Source of the DNA: an uncultured Pelagibacteraceae bacterium
GTDB taxonomy: Bacteria > Pseudomonadota > Alphaproteobacteria > Pelagibacterales > Pelagibacteraceae
DNA length: 64,000 nucleotides
Assembly: GCA_902524345.1 (NCBI GenBank)
Contig: CABZCX010000001.1
Coordinates: 191,001-255,000 of the forward strand
Reading direction: 5' to 3'
A model generated the notes under the pieces. That model had not been told where the DNA came from. It ran no database searches and saw only the letters and a program-made list of their open reading frames with translations. How positions within the stretch are numbered: position 1 is the stretch's first letter; every line of letters starts with the position of its first letter. Both the position numbers and the translations under genes were made by a program. Shown here in pieces: positions 46,597-55,795 of this stretch.

Positions 46597-47361
46597 ATGG
46601 AATTTGATAAAAAAGGAATTTTAGCAAGAGCAAAAGCTGCAGCTCAAGAAACAACTGCGGTTATGGATGAAGGCTTAAGAGCCTACATGCTAAAAGTTTA
46701 CAATTATATGGCAACAGGTGTTCTTTTAACTGGAATTGTAGCTTTATTATCCTTTAAAATGTCAGTAGTAACTGATGCAGGCGGGTCTATTGTTGCATTA
46801 ACGAGTTTTGGTTCAGCAATTTATATGTCCGGATTGAAATGGGTTGTAATGTTAGCTCCATTAGCAATTGTGTTTTACATGAGTTTTGGCATAAATAAAA
46901 TGAGTGCTGGAAAAGCACAAACTACTTTTTGGGTTTTTGCTGCGTTAATGGGATTATCTCTTTCCTCAATACTATTAGTGTATACTGGTTTAAGTGTAAC
47001 TAGAGTTTTCTTTATATCTTCAGCAACTTTCGGTGCGATGAGCATCTATGGATATACAACAAAAAGAGACTTAACGAAATTGGGCTCTTTCTTGATGATG
47101 GGATTAATTGGAATTATCATTGCTTCGTTGGTAAATATTTTCATGAAATCATCTATGATGTATTTTGTTATTTCAATTTTAGGTGTGCTTATATTTGTTG
47201 GATTAACCGCTTATGATACACAAAAAATAAAAAATATGTATGTAGCTAGTGATACTGGTGAATTAATGGGTAAAAAGGCTGTAATGGGTGCTTTAACCTT
47301 GTATCTTGATTTCATAAATCTATTTATCATGCTCCTTAGACTTTTTGGTCAAAGAAGATAA
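46597..47361 (+). CDS. Bax inhibitor-1 / YccA family membrane protein
   Basis: The 254-residue protein has seven membrane helices after an N-terminal cytoplasmic stretch (ARAKAAAQETTAVMDEGLRAYMLKVYNYMATG, split). The pore-region Asp residues occur in GLTAYDTQKIKNMY and LYLDFINLFIMLLRLFG. Members act as pH-sensitive calcium leaks or regulate FtsH. Single gene between a divergent and a convergent neighbour. Confidence 0.94.
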   Translation: MEFDKKGILARAKAAAQETTAVMDEGLRAYMLKVYNYMATGVLLTGIVALLSFKMSVVTDAGGSIVALTSFGSAIYMSGLKWVVMLAPLAIVFYMSFGINKMSAGKAQTTFWVFAALMGLSLSSILLVYTGLSVTRVFFISSATFGAMSIYGYTTKRDLTKLGSFLMMGLIGIIIASLVNIFMKSSMMYFVISILGVLIFVGLTAYDTQKIKNMYVASDTGELMGKKAVMGALTLYLDFINLFIMLLRLFGQRR

Positions 47362-47363
47362 CG

Positions 47364-47711
47364 TTAATCTGAAAGTTTTTTCCAGTTAGTATTTTTAAGC
47401 AAATTACTTAAATTGTCAGAATTTTTCAAAATCTTGCCATTTGTATCAGTAATTAAATATCTTAAATTTTTGTTTTTTGGTTTAAAATTTTTACAGATTT
47501 TATATAGAGCGTTTTCAGCAGCATTTTTAAAAACACTAAACCCAACTTGTCTACTGGAAATATTTAATCCATAATCTTTCCAAGATCCTTCAGAAACCAT
47601 TTTAGCATATAAATCCAGAATTATTTTAAGTTCGTTTTTTTCAAAAAAATATTTTTCATCGATGCTTTTATTGTGTGTATTATTTATGATTAATCGTAAG
47701 TTGTTATTCAT
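47364..47711 (-). CDS. DUF2794 protein
   Basis: The 115-residue protein has the DUF2794 pattern: FFEKNELKIILDLYAKMVSEGSWKDYGLNI (split: 22-51), then FSVFKNAAENALYKICKNFKP and a final DTNGKILKNSDNLSNLL. The family is alphaproteobacterial and uncharacterised. Its stop-side neighbour converges 2 bp away; its start overlaps yciB by 8 bp, a typical pairing. Confidence 0.9.
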   Translation of the reverse strand: MNNNLRLIINNTHNKSIDEKYFFEKNELKIILDLYAKMVSEGSWKDYGLNISSRQVGFSVFKNAAENALYKICKNFKPKNKNLRYLITDTNGKILKNSDNLSNLLKNTNWKKLSD

Positions 47712-48255
47712 TAATTTTATATTTATTAATTAAACTGATTTGAAAAGCAGTGAATATAAATGTAATAGGTAATAAGCCCCATACTTTAAAGTTAACCCAA
47801 AACTCTTCAGTTTGAGTTCTCCATACTAACTCATTTAAAACTGCCAATCCGAAGAAAAAATATATCCATCTTTTATTTAATATTTCCCAGCCTGTATCTG
47901 ATAATGAAATTGAACCACCCATAATTTTTTTAAGCACAGGCTCTTTTGTAAAATATCTACCAAATATTAAAGATAATCCGAATAAGATATTTATAATAGT
48001 TGGTTTAATATAAATGAAAACTGGATTATCAAAATAGATAGTCAGTCCGCCAAATAATGTAATTAGTATTCCACTAATTAAAGGAACTTTAGGAATTTTT
48101 TTCTCTAGCATCCACATAATTATTAATGCGATAATAGTTGCAATTATGAAAGGTGGTATCGCAATCTTTAAATCTTTTTCACTATCGTAATAGTAGTAAA
48201 AAAAAATTATAAGCGGTCCAAAATCTGTAAGAAATTTAATTAAGGATTTATTCAC
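47704..48255 (-). CDS. inner-membrane protein YciB (septation protein A / IspZ)
   Basis: The 183-residue protein has five to six membrane helices. It begins SLIKFLTDFGPLIIFFYYY, has LISGILITLFGGLTIYFDNPVFIYIKPTIIN (split) and NELVWRTQTEEFWVNFKVWGLLP (split), all typical. I chose GTG 48255; a TTG at 48288 would add 11 residues. It contributes to envelope/septum organisation in other bacteria. DUF2794 follows. Confidence 0.92.
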   Translation of the reverse strand: MNKSLIKFLTDFGPLIIFFYYYYDSEKDLKIAIPPFIIATIIALIIMWMLEKKIPKVPLISGILITLFGGLTIYFDNPVFIYIKPTIINILFGLSLIFGRYFTKEPVLKKIMGGSISLSDTGWEILNKRWIYFFFGLAVLNELVWRTQTEEFWVNFKVWGLLPITFIFTAFQISLINKYKINE

Positions 48256-48343
48256 AAAAAAGATATTAACATAAATAAAATTTAACAAAAACTTTATATT
48301 TTTTCCTATTGATTTTTATTTTTAAATACCCATACTCTCTTTA

Positions 48344-48664
48344 ATGGCAATTCAAAAAGCGAAATTTTCAATTGGTGACATTGTAAAACATAAACACTTT
48401 GAATTTAGAGGTGTAATTTATGACGTTGATTTTGAATTTAACAATTCTGAGGAGTGGTATCAGTCTATTCCGAAAAATGTTAGACCAAGAAAAGATCAAC
48501 CATTTTATCATTTATTGGCTGAAAATGATGAAATTACATATGAGGCGTATGTCTCAGAACAGAATTTATTAGTAGACGATTCTAATGAGCCCATAAAACA
48601 CCCGCTTATAGAGGAAATTTTTTCTGGTAAAAAAGGCTCAAGTTATTTCAAACAATCTAACTAA
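48344..48664 (+). CDS. hspQ: HspQ / YccV-like hemimethylated-DNA-binding domain protein
   Basis: The 106-residue protein has KFSIGDIVKHKHFEFRGVIYDVDFEF (split: 6-31), RPRKDQPFYHLLAENDE and EAYVSEQNLL, the YccV pattern. E. coli HspQ enhances Lon degradation and binds hemimethylated DNA. It is followed by 172 bp containing a strong hairpin before ccmC. Confidence 0.93.
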   Translation: MAIQKAKFSIGDIVKHKHFEFRGVIYDVDFEFNNSEEWYQSIPKNVRPRKDQPFYHLLAENDEITYEAYVSEQNLLVDDSNEPIKHPLIEEIFSGKKGSSYFKQSN

Positions 48665-48727
48665 AATCCATTTTTTAAACACAATTAGCTCAAAACTTAG
48701 ACACACGATCCTGTTAAGAATAATATA

Positions 48728-48791
48728 ATTCGGTCAAGGATGCTAAAATTTTACCCTTCGTTATTATCTCCCTCTGCATTCTTGATCGGAT
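48728..48791 (+). ncRNA. candidate structured RNA or long-loop terminator upstream of ccmC
   Basis: In the 172-bp gap between hspQ and ccmC, bases 48728-48743 pair with 48776-48791 in a 16-bp stem with a few G-U pairs, around a 32-nt loop. It is followed by AATTTTTC. The region is less AT-rich than other gaps and has no ORF. It may be an hspQ terminator, a ccm leader element or a small RNA. No known class is recognised. Confidence 0.4.
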
Positions 48792-48836
48792 AATTTTTCA
48801 CATTATATTCAGCGTATGAATTAGTATATATCTTTT

Positions 48837-49544
48837 ATGTTTAAACATTTTGAACCAAACAAAATATTTTCAATCACTTCGAAAGCTCCGAGATATGTCC
48901 TTTATCTACTTGTAATCGTTTTGACTATCGGTCTTATTGAGTCTTTATTATTGTCACCTGAAGATTATTTGCAAAGTCATACTGTTAGAATTATGTATGT
49001 TCATGTACCCGCAGCATGGTTAGCACTTGGAATTTTTTCTTCAATTACATTTTTATCGGTAACTGGTTATATTTTTAAGTTAAAAAACTTTTTTTTGATC
49101 GCTAAAAGTTTAGCTCCATCAGGTTTCATCTTTAATATTATTGCTTTAGTCACAGGATCTATTTGGGGTAAACCAACATGGGGAACATGGTGGGCTTGGG
49201 ATGCTAGAATTACTTCTATGTTAATTCTTGCACTTTTTTATTTAATGTTTTTAATGGCTTGGAGAATTTATGATAAAAAAGAACAAGTTTTTAAAATTAC
49301 CTCAATCATAACAGTTTTAGGGATAATAAATGTTCCAATAATTAAGTATTCTGTAGATTGGTGGAATACGCTTCATCAGCCAGCGTCAATAAATATTTTA
49401 TCAAAATCTACAATTCATTCTTCAATGTTAGTGCCTTTGTTGATTATGACTGCGGCATTTGCCCTATTCTCTTTGTTAATTTTTTTAATGAAATATAATA
49501 CAGAACTGATAAAAATTAAAAATAAGGGTTTAGACAGATTATGA
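48837..49544 (+). CDS. ccmC: heme exporter protein CcmC
   Basis: The 235-residue protein has six membrane helices and the Trp-rich heme-handling motif WGTWWAWDARITS (115-127), with conserved His in MYVHVPAAW and in LHQPAS. It delivers heme to CcmE in cytochrome c maturation. It is the first ccm gene here; ccmA and ccmB are not in the window. It overlaps ccmD by 4 bp. Confidence 0.97.
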   Translation: MFKHFEPNKIFSITSKAPRYVLYLLVIVLTIGLIESLLLSPEDYLQSHTVRIMYVHVPAAWLALGIFSSITFLSVTGYIFKLKNFFLIAKSLAPSGFIFNIIALVTGSIWGKPTWGTWWAWDARITSMLILALFYLMFLMAWRIYDKKEQVFKITSIITVLGIINVPIIKYSVDWWNTLHQPASINILSKSTIHSSMLVPLLIMTAAFALFSLLIFLMKYNTELIKIKNKGLDRL

Positions 49545-49768
49545 TTACTGAATTATTTTATATGAGTGGATATGGAATTTATGTTTGGAGTTCATTTGCT
49601 TTTACCTTTTTAAGTTTTATTTGTTTATATGTCGTTACTAAAATTCAGTACGAAAAAGAAAAAAATAAGTTTATAGCTAAATTTGGGAATCTAAACGCTG
49701 AAAGAGCTGCCTCTGCTAAACTACAAAGAATTAATAGAGAGATTTTATCCAATACTTCAACAATTTAA
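49541..49768 (+). CDS. ccmD: heme exporter protein CcmD
   Basis: The 75-residue protein has one membrane helix (about 13-33), preceded by the conserved MSGYGIYVWSSFAFTF and followed by a charged helix. CcmD aids release of holo-CcmE from CcmABC. Position between ccmC and ccmE supports the call. Confidence 0.92.
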   Translation: MITELFYMSGYGIYVWSSFAFTFLSFICLYVVTKIQYEKEKNKFIAKFGNLNAERAASAKLQRINREILSNTSTI

Positions 49769-49779
49769 CTTTTTAAGCC

Positions 49780-50199
49780 ATGTATGGTCGTAAAGTTAAA
49801 CTAAGATTTTTTTTCGTTTTCTTAATTATTATTACATTAAGTTTGACAGTATTTCTTATTCTAAAATCTTTGGAAGAAAATGTTATTTATTTTAAATCTC
49901 CATCTGAGGTAAAAGTTTTATCTGAAAAGCAGCAGAAAAAGATTAGAATTGGAGGAATGGTAAAAACTGACTCGATTTCTATTGTAAATAAAGAATTAAG
50001 CTTTGTTATCACAGACTTTAAAAGTGAAATTAATGTTGTTTATTCAGGACTAATACCTAATCTTTTTGAAGAAGGTAAGGGTGTTGTTGCAGAAGGATTT
50101 TTAAAAGATGAAAATTTTTTTTCGGCAACTAAAATTTTAGCTAAACATGACGAAAATTACATGCCTCCCGAAGTTAAGGCTGCTTTAGAGGAGAAATAA
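49780..50199 (+). CDS. ccmE: cytochrome c-type biogenesis heme chaperone CcmE
   Basis: The 139-residue protein has an N-terminal anchor (about 10-29), an OB-fold periplasmic domain ([38 protein letters not shown]) and the heme-binding His123 in the [12 protein letters not shown] motif. It carries heme from CcmC to CcmF/H. ccmF follows after one base. Confidence 0.96.
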   Translation: MYGRKVKLRFFFVFLIIITLSLTVFLILKSLEENVIYFKSPSEVKVLSEKQQKKIRIGGMVKTDSISIVNKELSFVITDFKSEINVVYSGLIPNLFEEGKGVVAEGFLKDENFFSATKILAKHDENYMPPEVKAALEEK

Positions 50200-50200
50200 A

Positions 50201-52078
50201 ATGTCAAGTTTAATTGGATATTATTCTTTAATTTTTGGCCTTGGTATTTCAATTCTAGCTATATTCTTTTCAATTAAAAATTTTAATGACACTCAAAATC
50301 TTGATATTAAAGTAATATCATTAGTCTTCTTACAACTTTTATTCGTGATAATAAGTTTCTCAGGTTTAATTTTATCTTTTGTAAACTCTGATTTTAGTAA
50401 TGAGACAGTTTTTAATCATTCCCACACGACTAAGCCTCTTTTTTATAAAATCTCTGGTACTTGGGGCAATCATGAAGGAAGTCTATTACTATGGTTGTTA
50501 GTTTTAACATTATTTATATTTGTTTTTTTGTTGAAATCCAAAAATCAGCCAAAACAATATAGAATTTTAACTTTATTATTTCAGCAAATAATTATATTGG
50601 GTTTTTTTATTTTTCTAATACAAACTTCTAATCCTTTTAATCATATTTTTCCAGTTCCAAAAGAAGGACTAGGTTTAAATCCTATATTGCAAGACCCTGC
50701 ATTAGCAATTCACCCGCCAATTTTATATTTAGGGTACGTTGGTACCTCTATAATTTTTTCTTCAGCACTTGCAGCAGTTTGTTCAAATAATATTACAAAA
50801 ATATGGGCGTCACACATCAAAAAATGGGTTTTAGTTTCTTGGATTTTTTTGACTTTAGGAATTTTACTTGGATCTATTTGGGCTTACTATGAGTTAGGTT
50901 GGGGTGGTTTTTGGTTTTGGGATCCGGTTGAAAATGTATCTTTAATGCCATGGTTTGCACTAACAACATTATTACATTGCGTATTAGTTTTAGAAAAAAA
51001 ACTAATTCTTACCTCGTGGGTTGTTATTTTATCAATTGCAACTTTCACCTTAAGTATGTGTGGTACTTTTTTGGTTCGGTCGGGTATTTTAAATTCTATC
51101 CATACATTTGCAAACGATCCAGAAAGAGGTTTGTATATTCTAATATTTTTATTTATTTTGATATTCTTATCTCTGTTTATTTTTTTAATTTTTCACAAAA
51201 GCGAAAACAATAACACCAAAACTTTCTATTTATTAAGCAAGGAAACATCAATATTAGTAAATAATTGGTTTATGATGTATTTTTTATCTGTTGTTTTAAT
51301 CGGTACAATTTATCCGATATTTTTAGAAGTAATTTCATCTCAAAAAATATCTGTAGGTCCACCATTTTTTAACAAATTGATACTACCTTTTTTAATTCCT
51401 TTTATGTTGGCGATGGCAATAGGTCCTAAATTAAAGTGGATTAAATCAGATCTTGAAGACAAAATTTATTTAATTTTGTTTTTTATAATTTCTTTAATTT
51501 TATCCATATTGATAATTAGAAATTTAGATATTAATTTTCTTTATAATACGGTTTTAATCACCGCAGCTTTTTATTTATTTTTTATTACTCTTAGAGATTT
51601 TTTTCATGCAAAATATAGAAACCTATCACAAATAATAGCGCATTTTAGTTTTAGCATTTTAATACTAAGTATTTTATTTAATAATATTTTCTCGTCTGAA
51701 ATTATTACAAATTTAAAAATCAATGAGACTTACCAAGATCAAAATTTGAAGATTAATTTTGAAAGCATTGAGCAAGAAAATAAACAAAATTTTAAAGCTA
51801 TTAAGGGAAAGTTTACTGTAGAGGATCAAAGTGGATCAATTGAAGTGATGCAACCTGAATTAAGAATATATAATCAACCAAATATTGTTACTAGTGAGGC
51901 AGATATCAAAACAAATATATTCACTGATAAATTTATGACAATGAATTATGTCCAAAATCAAGATTATTTTAATATTCGTTATCAAGTAAAACCATTTATG
52001 ATTTGGATTTGGATTTCTACAATTCTATTGTGTTTCAGTGGTAGCTTAAGTTTTATTAGAAAAAAGTATGAAAGCTAA
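50201..52078 (+). CDS. ccmF: cytochrome c-type biogenesis protein CcmF
   Basis: The 625-residue, roughly 15-helix heme lyase subunit has ISGTWGNHEGSLLLW, the Trp-rich WGGFWFWDPVENVSLMPW (near 235-252), HPPILYLGYVG and GTFLVRSGILNSIHTFAND. It ligates heme to apocytochrome c together with CcmH. It overlaps ccmG by 11 bp. Confidence 0.97.
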   Translation: MSSLIGYYSLIFGLGISILAIFFSIKNFNDTQNLDIKVISLVFLQLLFVIISFSGLILSFVNSDFSNETVFNHSHTTKPLFYKISGTWGNHEGSLLLWLLVLTLFIFVFLLKSKNQPKQYRILTLLFQQIIILGFFIFLIQTSNPFNHIFPVPKEGLGLNPILQDPALAIHPPILYLGYVGTSIIFSSALAAVCSNNITKIWASHIKKWVLVSWIFLTLGILLGSIWAYYELGWGGFWFWDPVENVSLMPWFALTTLLHCVLVLEKKLILTSWVVILSIATFTLSMCGTFLVRSGILNSIHTFANDPERGLYILIFLFILIFLSLFIFLIFHKSENNNTKTFYLLSKETSILVNNWFMMYFLSVVLIGTIYPIFLEVISSQKISVGPPFFNKLILPFLIPFMLAMAIGPKLKWIKSDLEDKIYLILFFIISLILSILIIRNLDINFLYNTVLITAAFYLFFITLRDFFHAKYRNLSQIIAHFSFSILILSILFNNIFSSEIITNLKINETYQDQNLKINFESIEQENKQNFKAIKGKFTVEDQSGSIEVMQPELRIYNQPNIVTSEADIKTNIFTDKFMTMNYVQNQDYFNIRYQVKPFMIWIWISTILLCFSGSLSFIRKKYES

Positions 52079-52586
52079 AATTTTTCCTATATTCTTAATC
52101 ATTACATTCTCAATAATTTTTTATGTTTTTTATAAGGGTTTACAAAATTCTAATATTTATACTCCTGAAATTAAATCAGAAATTAAAATTCCAAGTTTTG
52201 AAGCAAAAGAATTTTTTTCAAAAGACACCATAAATTCAGATCAAATTTTTACAGGGAGTGAATTCTATTTATTAAATATTTGGGCCTCGTGGTGTATTCC
52301 TTGTAAAGAGGAACATAAGTATTTAATGGATTTAAGTAAAAAAGAAAATATTAAAATTATTGGACAAAATTACAAAGATAATTTTGTTAATGCTAAAAAT
52401 TTTTTGATAAAGTTAGATAATCCATACGATTTAATTTTTTCTGATAATGATGGCACGATAGCAATTGAATGGGGTGCATATGGAGTACCTGAAAGCTTTT
52501 TGATCAAAAATAATCAAATAATAAAAAAAATAATTGGTCCTTTGAATGAAAAATTATTTTCTGAGATAAAAGAATTGACCCAATGA
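52068..52586 (+). CDS. ccmG: thiol:disulfide oxidoreductase CcmG / DsbE
   Basis: The 172-residue membrane-anchored thioredoxin has an anchor at residues 5-23, the active site WASWCIPCKEEH, and the cis-Pro loop GVPESFLI. It keeps the CXXCH Cys of apocytochromes reduced. It overlaps ccmF by 11 bp and ccmH by 4 bp. Confidence 0.95.
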   Translation: MKAKIFPIFLIITFSIIFYVFYKGLQNSNIYTPEIKSEIKIPSFEAKEFFSKDTINSDQIFTGSEFYLLNIWASWCIPCKEEHKYLMDLSKKENIKIIGQNYKDNFVNAKNFLIKLDNPYDLIFSDNDGTIAIEWGAYGVPESFLIKNNQIIKKIIGPLNEKLFSEIKELTQ

Positions 52587-52954
52587 ATATTTTAAAACTT
52601 TTAATTACGGTTATTTTTTTGATTAATTTTTATTCCTCCGATTTAAAAGCTAAAAATTTAGGAACTGAAATTACAAAAAATTTAAGATGTTTAATTTGTC
52701 AAGGACAATCAGTATATGACTCAGATTCTGAATTTGCTAATAGCTTAAAAATTTTGGTAGAAAAAAAATTAGATGATGGTTTAAATGAAAAACAGATATA
52801 CGATTATTTGAAAAATAAATATGGAGATTGGATTTTGTATGATCCAGGATTCAATAAAAACACCTATTTTCTTTGGTTATTGCCGATATTAATGTTTGTA
52901 TTTGGTGGTGCAATAATACTTAGAAAAGTTATATTAAAAAAAAAAAAATTATGA
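52583..52954 (+). CDS. ccmH: cytochrome c-type biogenesis protein CcmH (Cys-motif part)
   Basis: The 123-residue protein has a signal peptide (1-21), the redox motif LRCLICQGQS (around 34-43), a three-helix bundle (IYDYLKNKYGDWILYDPGF) and a C-terminal membrane helix. It is the short CcmH/CcmL form without a TPR domain; no ccmI follows here. It overlaps the next gene by 4 bp. Confidence 0.95.
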   Translation: MNILKLLITVIFLINFYSSDLKAKNLGTEITKNLRCLICQGQSVYDSDSEFANSLKILVEKKLDDGLNEKQIYDYLKNKYGDWILYDPGFNKNTYFLWLLPILMFVFGGAIILRKVILKKKKL

Positions 52955-53466
52955 AACATCTAAGAATTTGTTACTTGGTTATATTGTCTTTTTTAATTTC
53001 TTCCTCAATTTTTGCAGAAGATACTAAAGTTAATGACGATAATACAAAGTTTAATATTTATTCGGGTATGTTTGATTTTAGTGATAATGGAAAGAGATCA
53101 ACTTTAATTGGTTTCCAACACCAAAATACTGATTTAAATAGAGATACTTTTCTTGGTAATCTTTCTCCAATAACAGGTTTTATGTTTACCGCTGATAGTG
53201 CGGCTTATTTATATACCGGCATACAAGCACAATATTCTTTGGGAGCATTAAATATTACACCTAGTTTTACTCCAGGTCTTTATAATCAGGGAGATGGGAA
53301 AGATCTTGGACACTTACTGGAATTCAAAAGTGAAGTTCAAATTTCATTAAATTTTTTAAAAAATAGCCAATTAGGCTTTTCATATAACCATTTATCTAAT
53401 GCTAGCTTAGGTGATAAGAATCCTGGGGCAAATAGTTATATGTTTAATTTTTTTAAAACCTTTTAA
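52951..53466 (+). CDS. PagL-like (lipid A 3-O-deacylase / acyloxyacyl hydrolase family) outer-membrane protein
   Basis: The 171-residue protein has a signal peptide (1-22), alternating beta strands and a C-terminal aromatic residue (FFKTF), suiting an eight-strand barrel. The PagL signature is NHLSNASLGDKNPG, with catalytic His147 and Ser149; the third residue, Glu 12 positions after Ser in PagL, is Asn161 here. It could trim acyl chains from lipid A or be an inactive relative. It is coupled to ccmH by a 4-bp overlap. Confidence 0.8.
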   Translation: MKHLRICYLVILSFLISSSIFAEDTKVNDDNTKFNIYSGMFDFSDNGKRSTLIGFQHQNTDLNRDTFLGNLSPITGFMFTADSAAYLYTGIQAQYSLGALNITPSFTPGLYNQGDGKDLGHLLEFKSEVQISLNFLKNSQLGFSYNHLSNASLGDKNPGANSYMFNFFKTF

Positions 53467-53476
53467 AAAAACATTT

Positions 53477-54634
53477 ATGATATTAAGATTAAAAGACTGC
53501 CACAACTTTGCTGATTTTAGAAAACTTGCTAAGCTTAAGCTACCATCACCTATTTTTCATTACATTGACGGAGCAGCCGATGATGAGATTACCTACGCCA
53601 GAAATACTAGTGCTTTTGACGATGTTGACTTGGTACCTAATGTTTTAAGAGGTGTTGAGGATGTTGATTTATCTACGACTATTTTTGGTAAAAAATTAGA
53701 TTTACCATTTTATCTGTCACCAACAGCACTACAAAGACTTTTTCATTATGACGGCGAAAGAGCAGTTGGGAAAGCTGCCAAAAAATTCAATACAATGTTT
53801 GGTGTCTCTGCTTTAGCCACTGTCAGTGTTGAGGAAATTTCCTCAATGATTGATACACCTAAAATGTTTCAATTTTATTTTCATAAAGACAGAGGTTTAA
53901 ACGACTCTTGCTTGGAAAGAGCCAAAGCTGCAAAATTTGATGTTATGGCTTTAACAGTTGATACTATTACTGGAGGAAATAGAGAGAGAGACTTAAGAAC
54001 AGGATTTACCTCTCCACCAAAGTTAACTTTAGCAAGTTTATTTAGTTTTGCTACTAAACCGATGTGGGGAATTAATTATCTTACAAAAGGTAAGTTTGAA
54101 TTACCTCATTTACAAGATTTCGTTAAAGAGGGTACTGATGTTAACTCATCTATTGGAAATTATTTTTCAACTATGTTGGATCAATCTATGAATTGGAAAG
54201 ACGCTGAAAATCTTTGTTCTAAATGGGGAGGTCATTTCGCTCTTAAAGGAGTTATGAGTGTAGAAGATGCAAAAAGAGCAGTAGACATAGGATGTACAGG
54301 TATAATGGTATCAAATCATGGTGGAAGACAGTTAGATGGATCTAGAGCGCCTTTTGATCAACTTGCAGAAATTGTTGATGCAGTTGGTGATAAATTAGAC
54401 GTAATTTGTGAAGGTGGGATTCATAGAGGTACACATATGCTTAAAGCATTATCATTAGGTGCCAAGGCTTGTTCAGGAGGAAGATTATATCTCTATGCCT
54501 TAGCAGCTGGAGGTCAAGCAGGTGTAGAAAGAGCTTTAGAAAAATATAAAGCTGAACTAGTGCGTGATATGAAACTTATGGGCTGTACAAAAATAAGTGA
54601 TTTAAGTCGAAATAATTTAAGATTCAGAAGATAG
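53477..54634 (+). CDS. FMN-dependent L-2-hydroxyacid dehydrogenase (LldD-like), copy 1
   Basis: The 385-residue TIM-barrel flavoenzyme oxidises L-2-hydroxyacids such as lactate. PSPIFHYIDGAADDE (active-site Tyr29), FQFYFHKDRG (second Tyr), FALKGVMSVEDA (Lys) and SNHGGRQLDGSR (His and Arg) keep all family catalytic residues. ATG 53477 is preferred to an upstream in-frame start at 53411 that lies within the PagL-like gene. It lies 10 bp after that gene, so it may share the ccm transcript. It is the first of a tandem pair. Confidence 0.93.
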   Translation: MILRLKDCHNFADFRKLAKLKLPSPIFHYIDGAADDEITYARNTSAFDDVDLVPNVLRGVEDVDLSTTIFGKKLDLPFYLSPTALQRLFHYDGERAVGKAAKKFNTMFGVSALATVSVEEISSMIDTPKMFQFYFHKDRGLNDSCLERAKAAKFDVMALTVDTITGGNRERDLRTGFTSPPKLTLASLFSFATKPMWGINYLTKGKFELPHLQDFVKEGTDVNSSIGNYFSTMLDQSMNWKDAENLCSKWGGHFALKGVMSVEDAKRAVDIGCTGIMVSNHGGRQLDGSRAPFDQLAEIVDAVGDKLDVICEGGIHRGTHMLKALSLGAKACSGGRLYLYALAAGGQAGVERALEKYKAELVRDMKLMGCTKISDLSRNNLRFRR

Positions 54635-55785
54635 TGAGTTTAAAAAATTGCTATAATTTTAAAGATTTTAGAAATTTAGCAAAAAAAAAATTACCATCAC
54701 CAATTTTTCATTACATAGACGGTGGCTCAGATGATGAAACTACTTTAAGAAGAAACACTGAATCATTTAATGAATGTGATTTAGTTCCAAATGTGTTAGC
54801 AAATGTTGGTAAACCTGACTTAACAACAACTTTATTTGGAAGGAAAATAGATATGCCAATTTTTCTTTCTCCAGCCGCAATGCAAAGACTTTATCACGTT
54901 GATGGTGACAAAGCATCAGCAAGAGCAGCAGAAAAATTTGGAACTTTTTATAGTATGTCTTCGATGAGTAATAATTCTATTGAGGAGATAGCCAATATTT
55001 CTGGTGGTCCAAAATTATTTCAACTTTATGTTCATAAAGATAAATCAATCACAGATGATTTGATTGATAGGTCAAAAAGATCAGGATTTGATGCAATGTG
55101 TTTGACTGTAGACACATTAGTAGCTGGAAACAGAGAAAAAGATCATAGAACAGGATTTACAACACCTCCAAAACTTACATTAAAAAGCTTAATGAGTTTT
55201 GCAATGAGACCCAATTGGGTTTTTAATTATTTAACTGGAAAAAAATTTGAACTCTCAAACGTTAAAAAAAAAACAGACAAAGGAACGAACATTGCAAAAT
55301 CAGTTATTGAATATATTAATGAGCAGTATGATCCACTGATGGGATGGAAAGATGCAGAATATTGTGCAAAAAAATGGAACGGACCATTTGCTCTAAAAGG
55401 AGTTATGTCAGTTGAGGATGCAAAAAAGGCTGTTGATATCGGTTGTACTGCTATTATGATCTCAAATCATGGAGGTCGACAGCTAGATGGCTCTAGATCG
55501 CCTTTTGATCAAGTGAAAGCAATTTCAGATGCAGTTGGTGATAAACTTGAAATTATTCTAGATGGGGGTGTTAGAAGAGGCACACATGTTCTAAAAGCAT
55601 TAGCAGCTGGTGCAAAAGCATGTAGTTTTGGTAAAATGTTTTTGTTCTCTTTGGCCGCAGGGGGTCAGCAAGGTGTTGAACATTTACTTAAAAATATGCA
55701 CGATGAGATTTATAGAAATATGGTTTTAATGGGTTGCAAAAGTTTAAAAGAGTTGAATAGTTCAAAATTAATATATAGAAAATAA
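54634..55785 (+). CDS. FMN-dependent L-2-hydroxyacid dehydrogenase (LldD-like), copy 2
   Basis: The 383-residue paralogue of the preceding gene is similar over the full length. It starts at GTG 54634, which overlaps the TAG of copy 1. PSPIFHYIDGGSDDE, FQLYVHKDKS, FALKGVMSVEDA and SNHGGRQLDGSR retain the catalytic residues. The stretch near residue 105 differs (SSMSNNSIEEI against SALATVSVEEI in copy 1), which may change substrate range. Coupled translation suggests both are made together, possibly as a mixed oligomer. Confidence 0.93.
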   Translation: MSLKNCYNFKDFRNLAKKKLPSPIFHYIDGGSDDETTLRRNTESFNECDLVPNVLANVGKPDLTTTLFGRKIDMPIFLSPAAMQRLYHVDGDKASARAAEKFGTFYSMSSMSNNSIEEIANISGGPKLFQLYVHKDKSITDDLIDRSKRSGFDAMCLTVDTLVAGNREKDHRTGFTTPPKLTLKSLMSFAMRPNWVFNYLTGKKFELSNVKKKTDKGTNIAKSVIEYINEQYDPLMGWKDAEYCAKKWNGPFALKGVMSVEDAKKAVDIGCTAIMISNHGGRQLDGSRSPFDQVKAISDAVGDKLEIILDGGVRRGTHVLKALAAGAKACSFGKMFLFSLAAGGQQGVEHLLKNMHDEIYRNMVLMGCKSLKELNSSKLIYRK

Positions 55786-55795
55786 AGGGATAATT

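Noticed and set aside
48665-48836. 6S RNA or SRP RNA in the hspQ-ccmC gap
   Set aside because: The SRP GGAAG...GGUCAG-type tetraloop/helix-8 sequence is absent, and the central-bubble layout of 6S RNA could not be drawn; left as an unassigned structured element.
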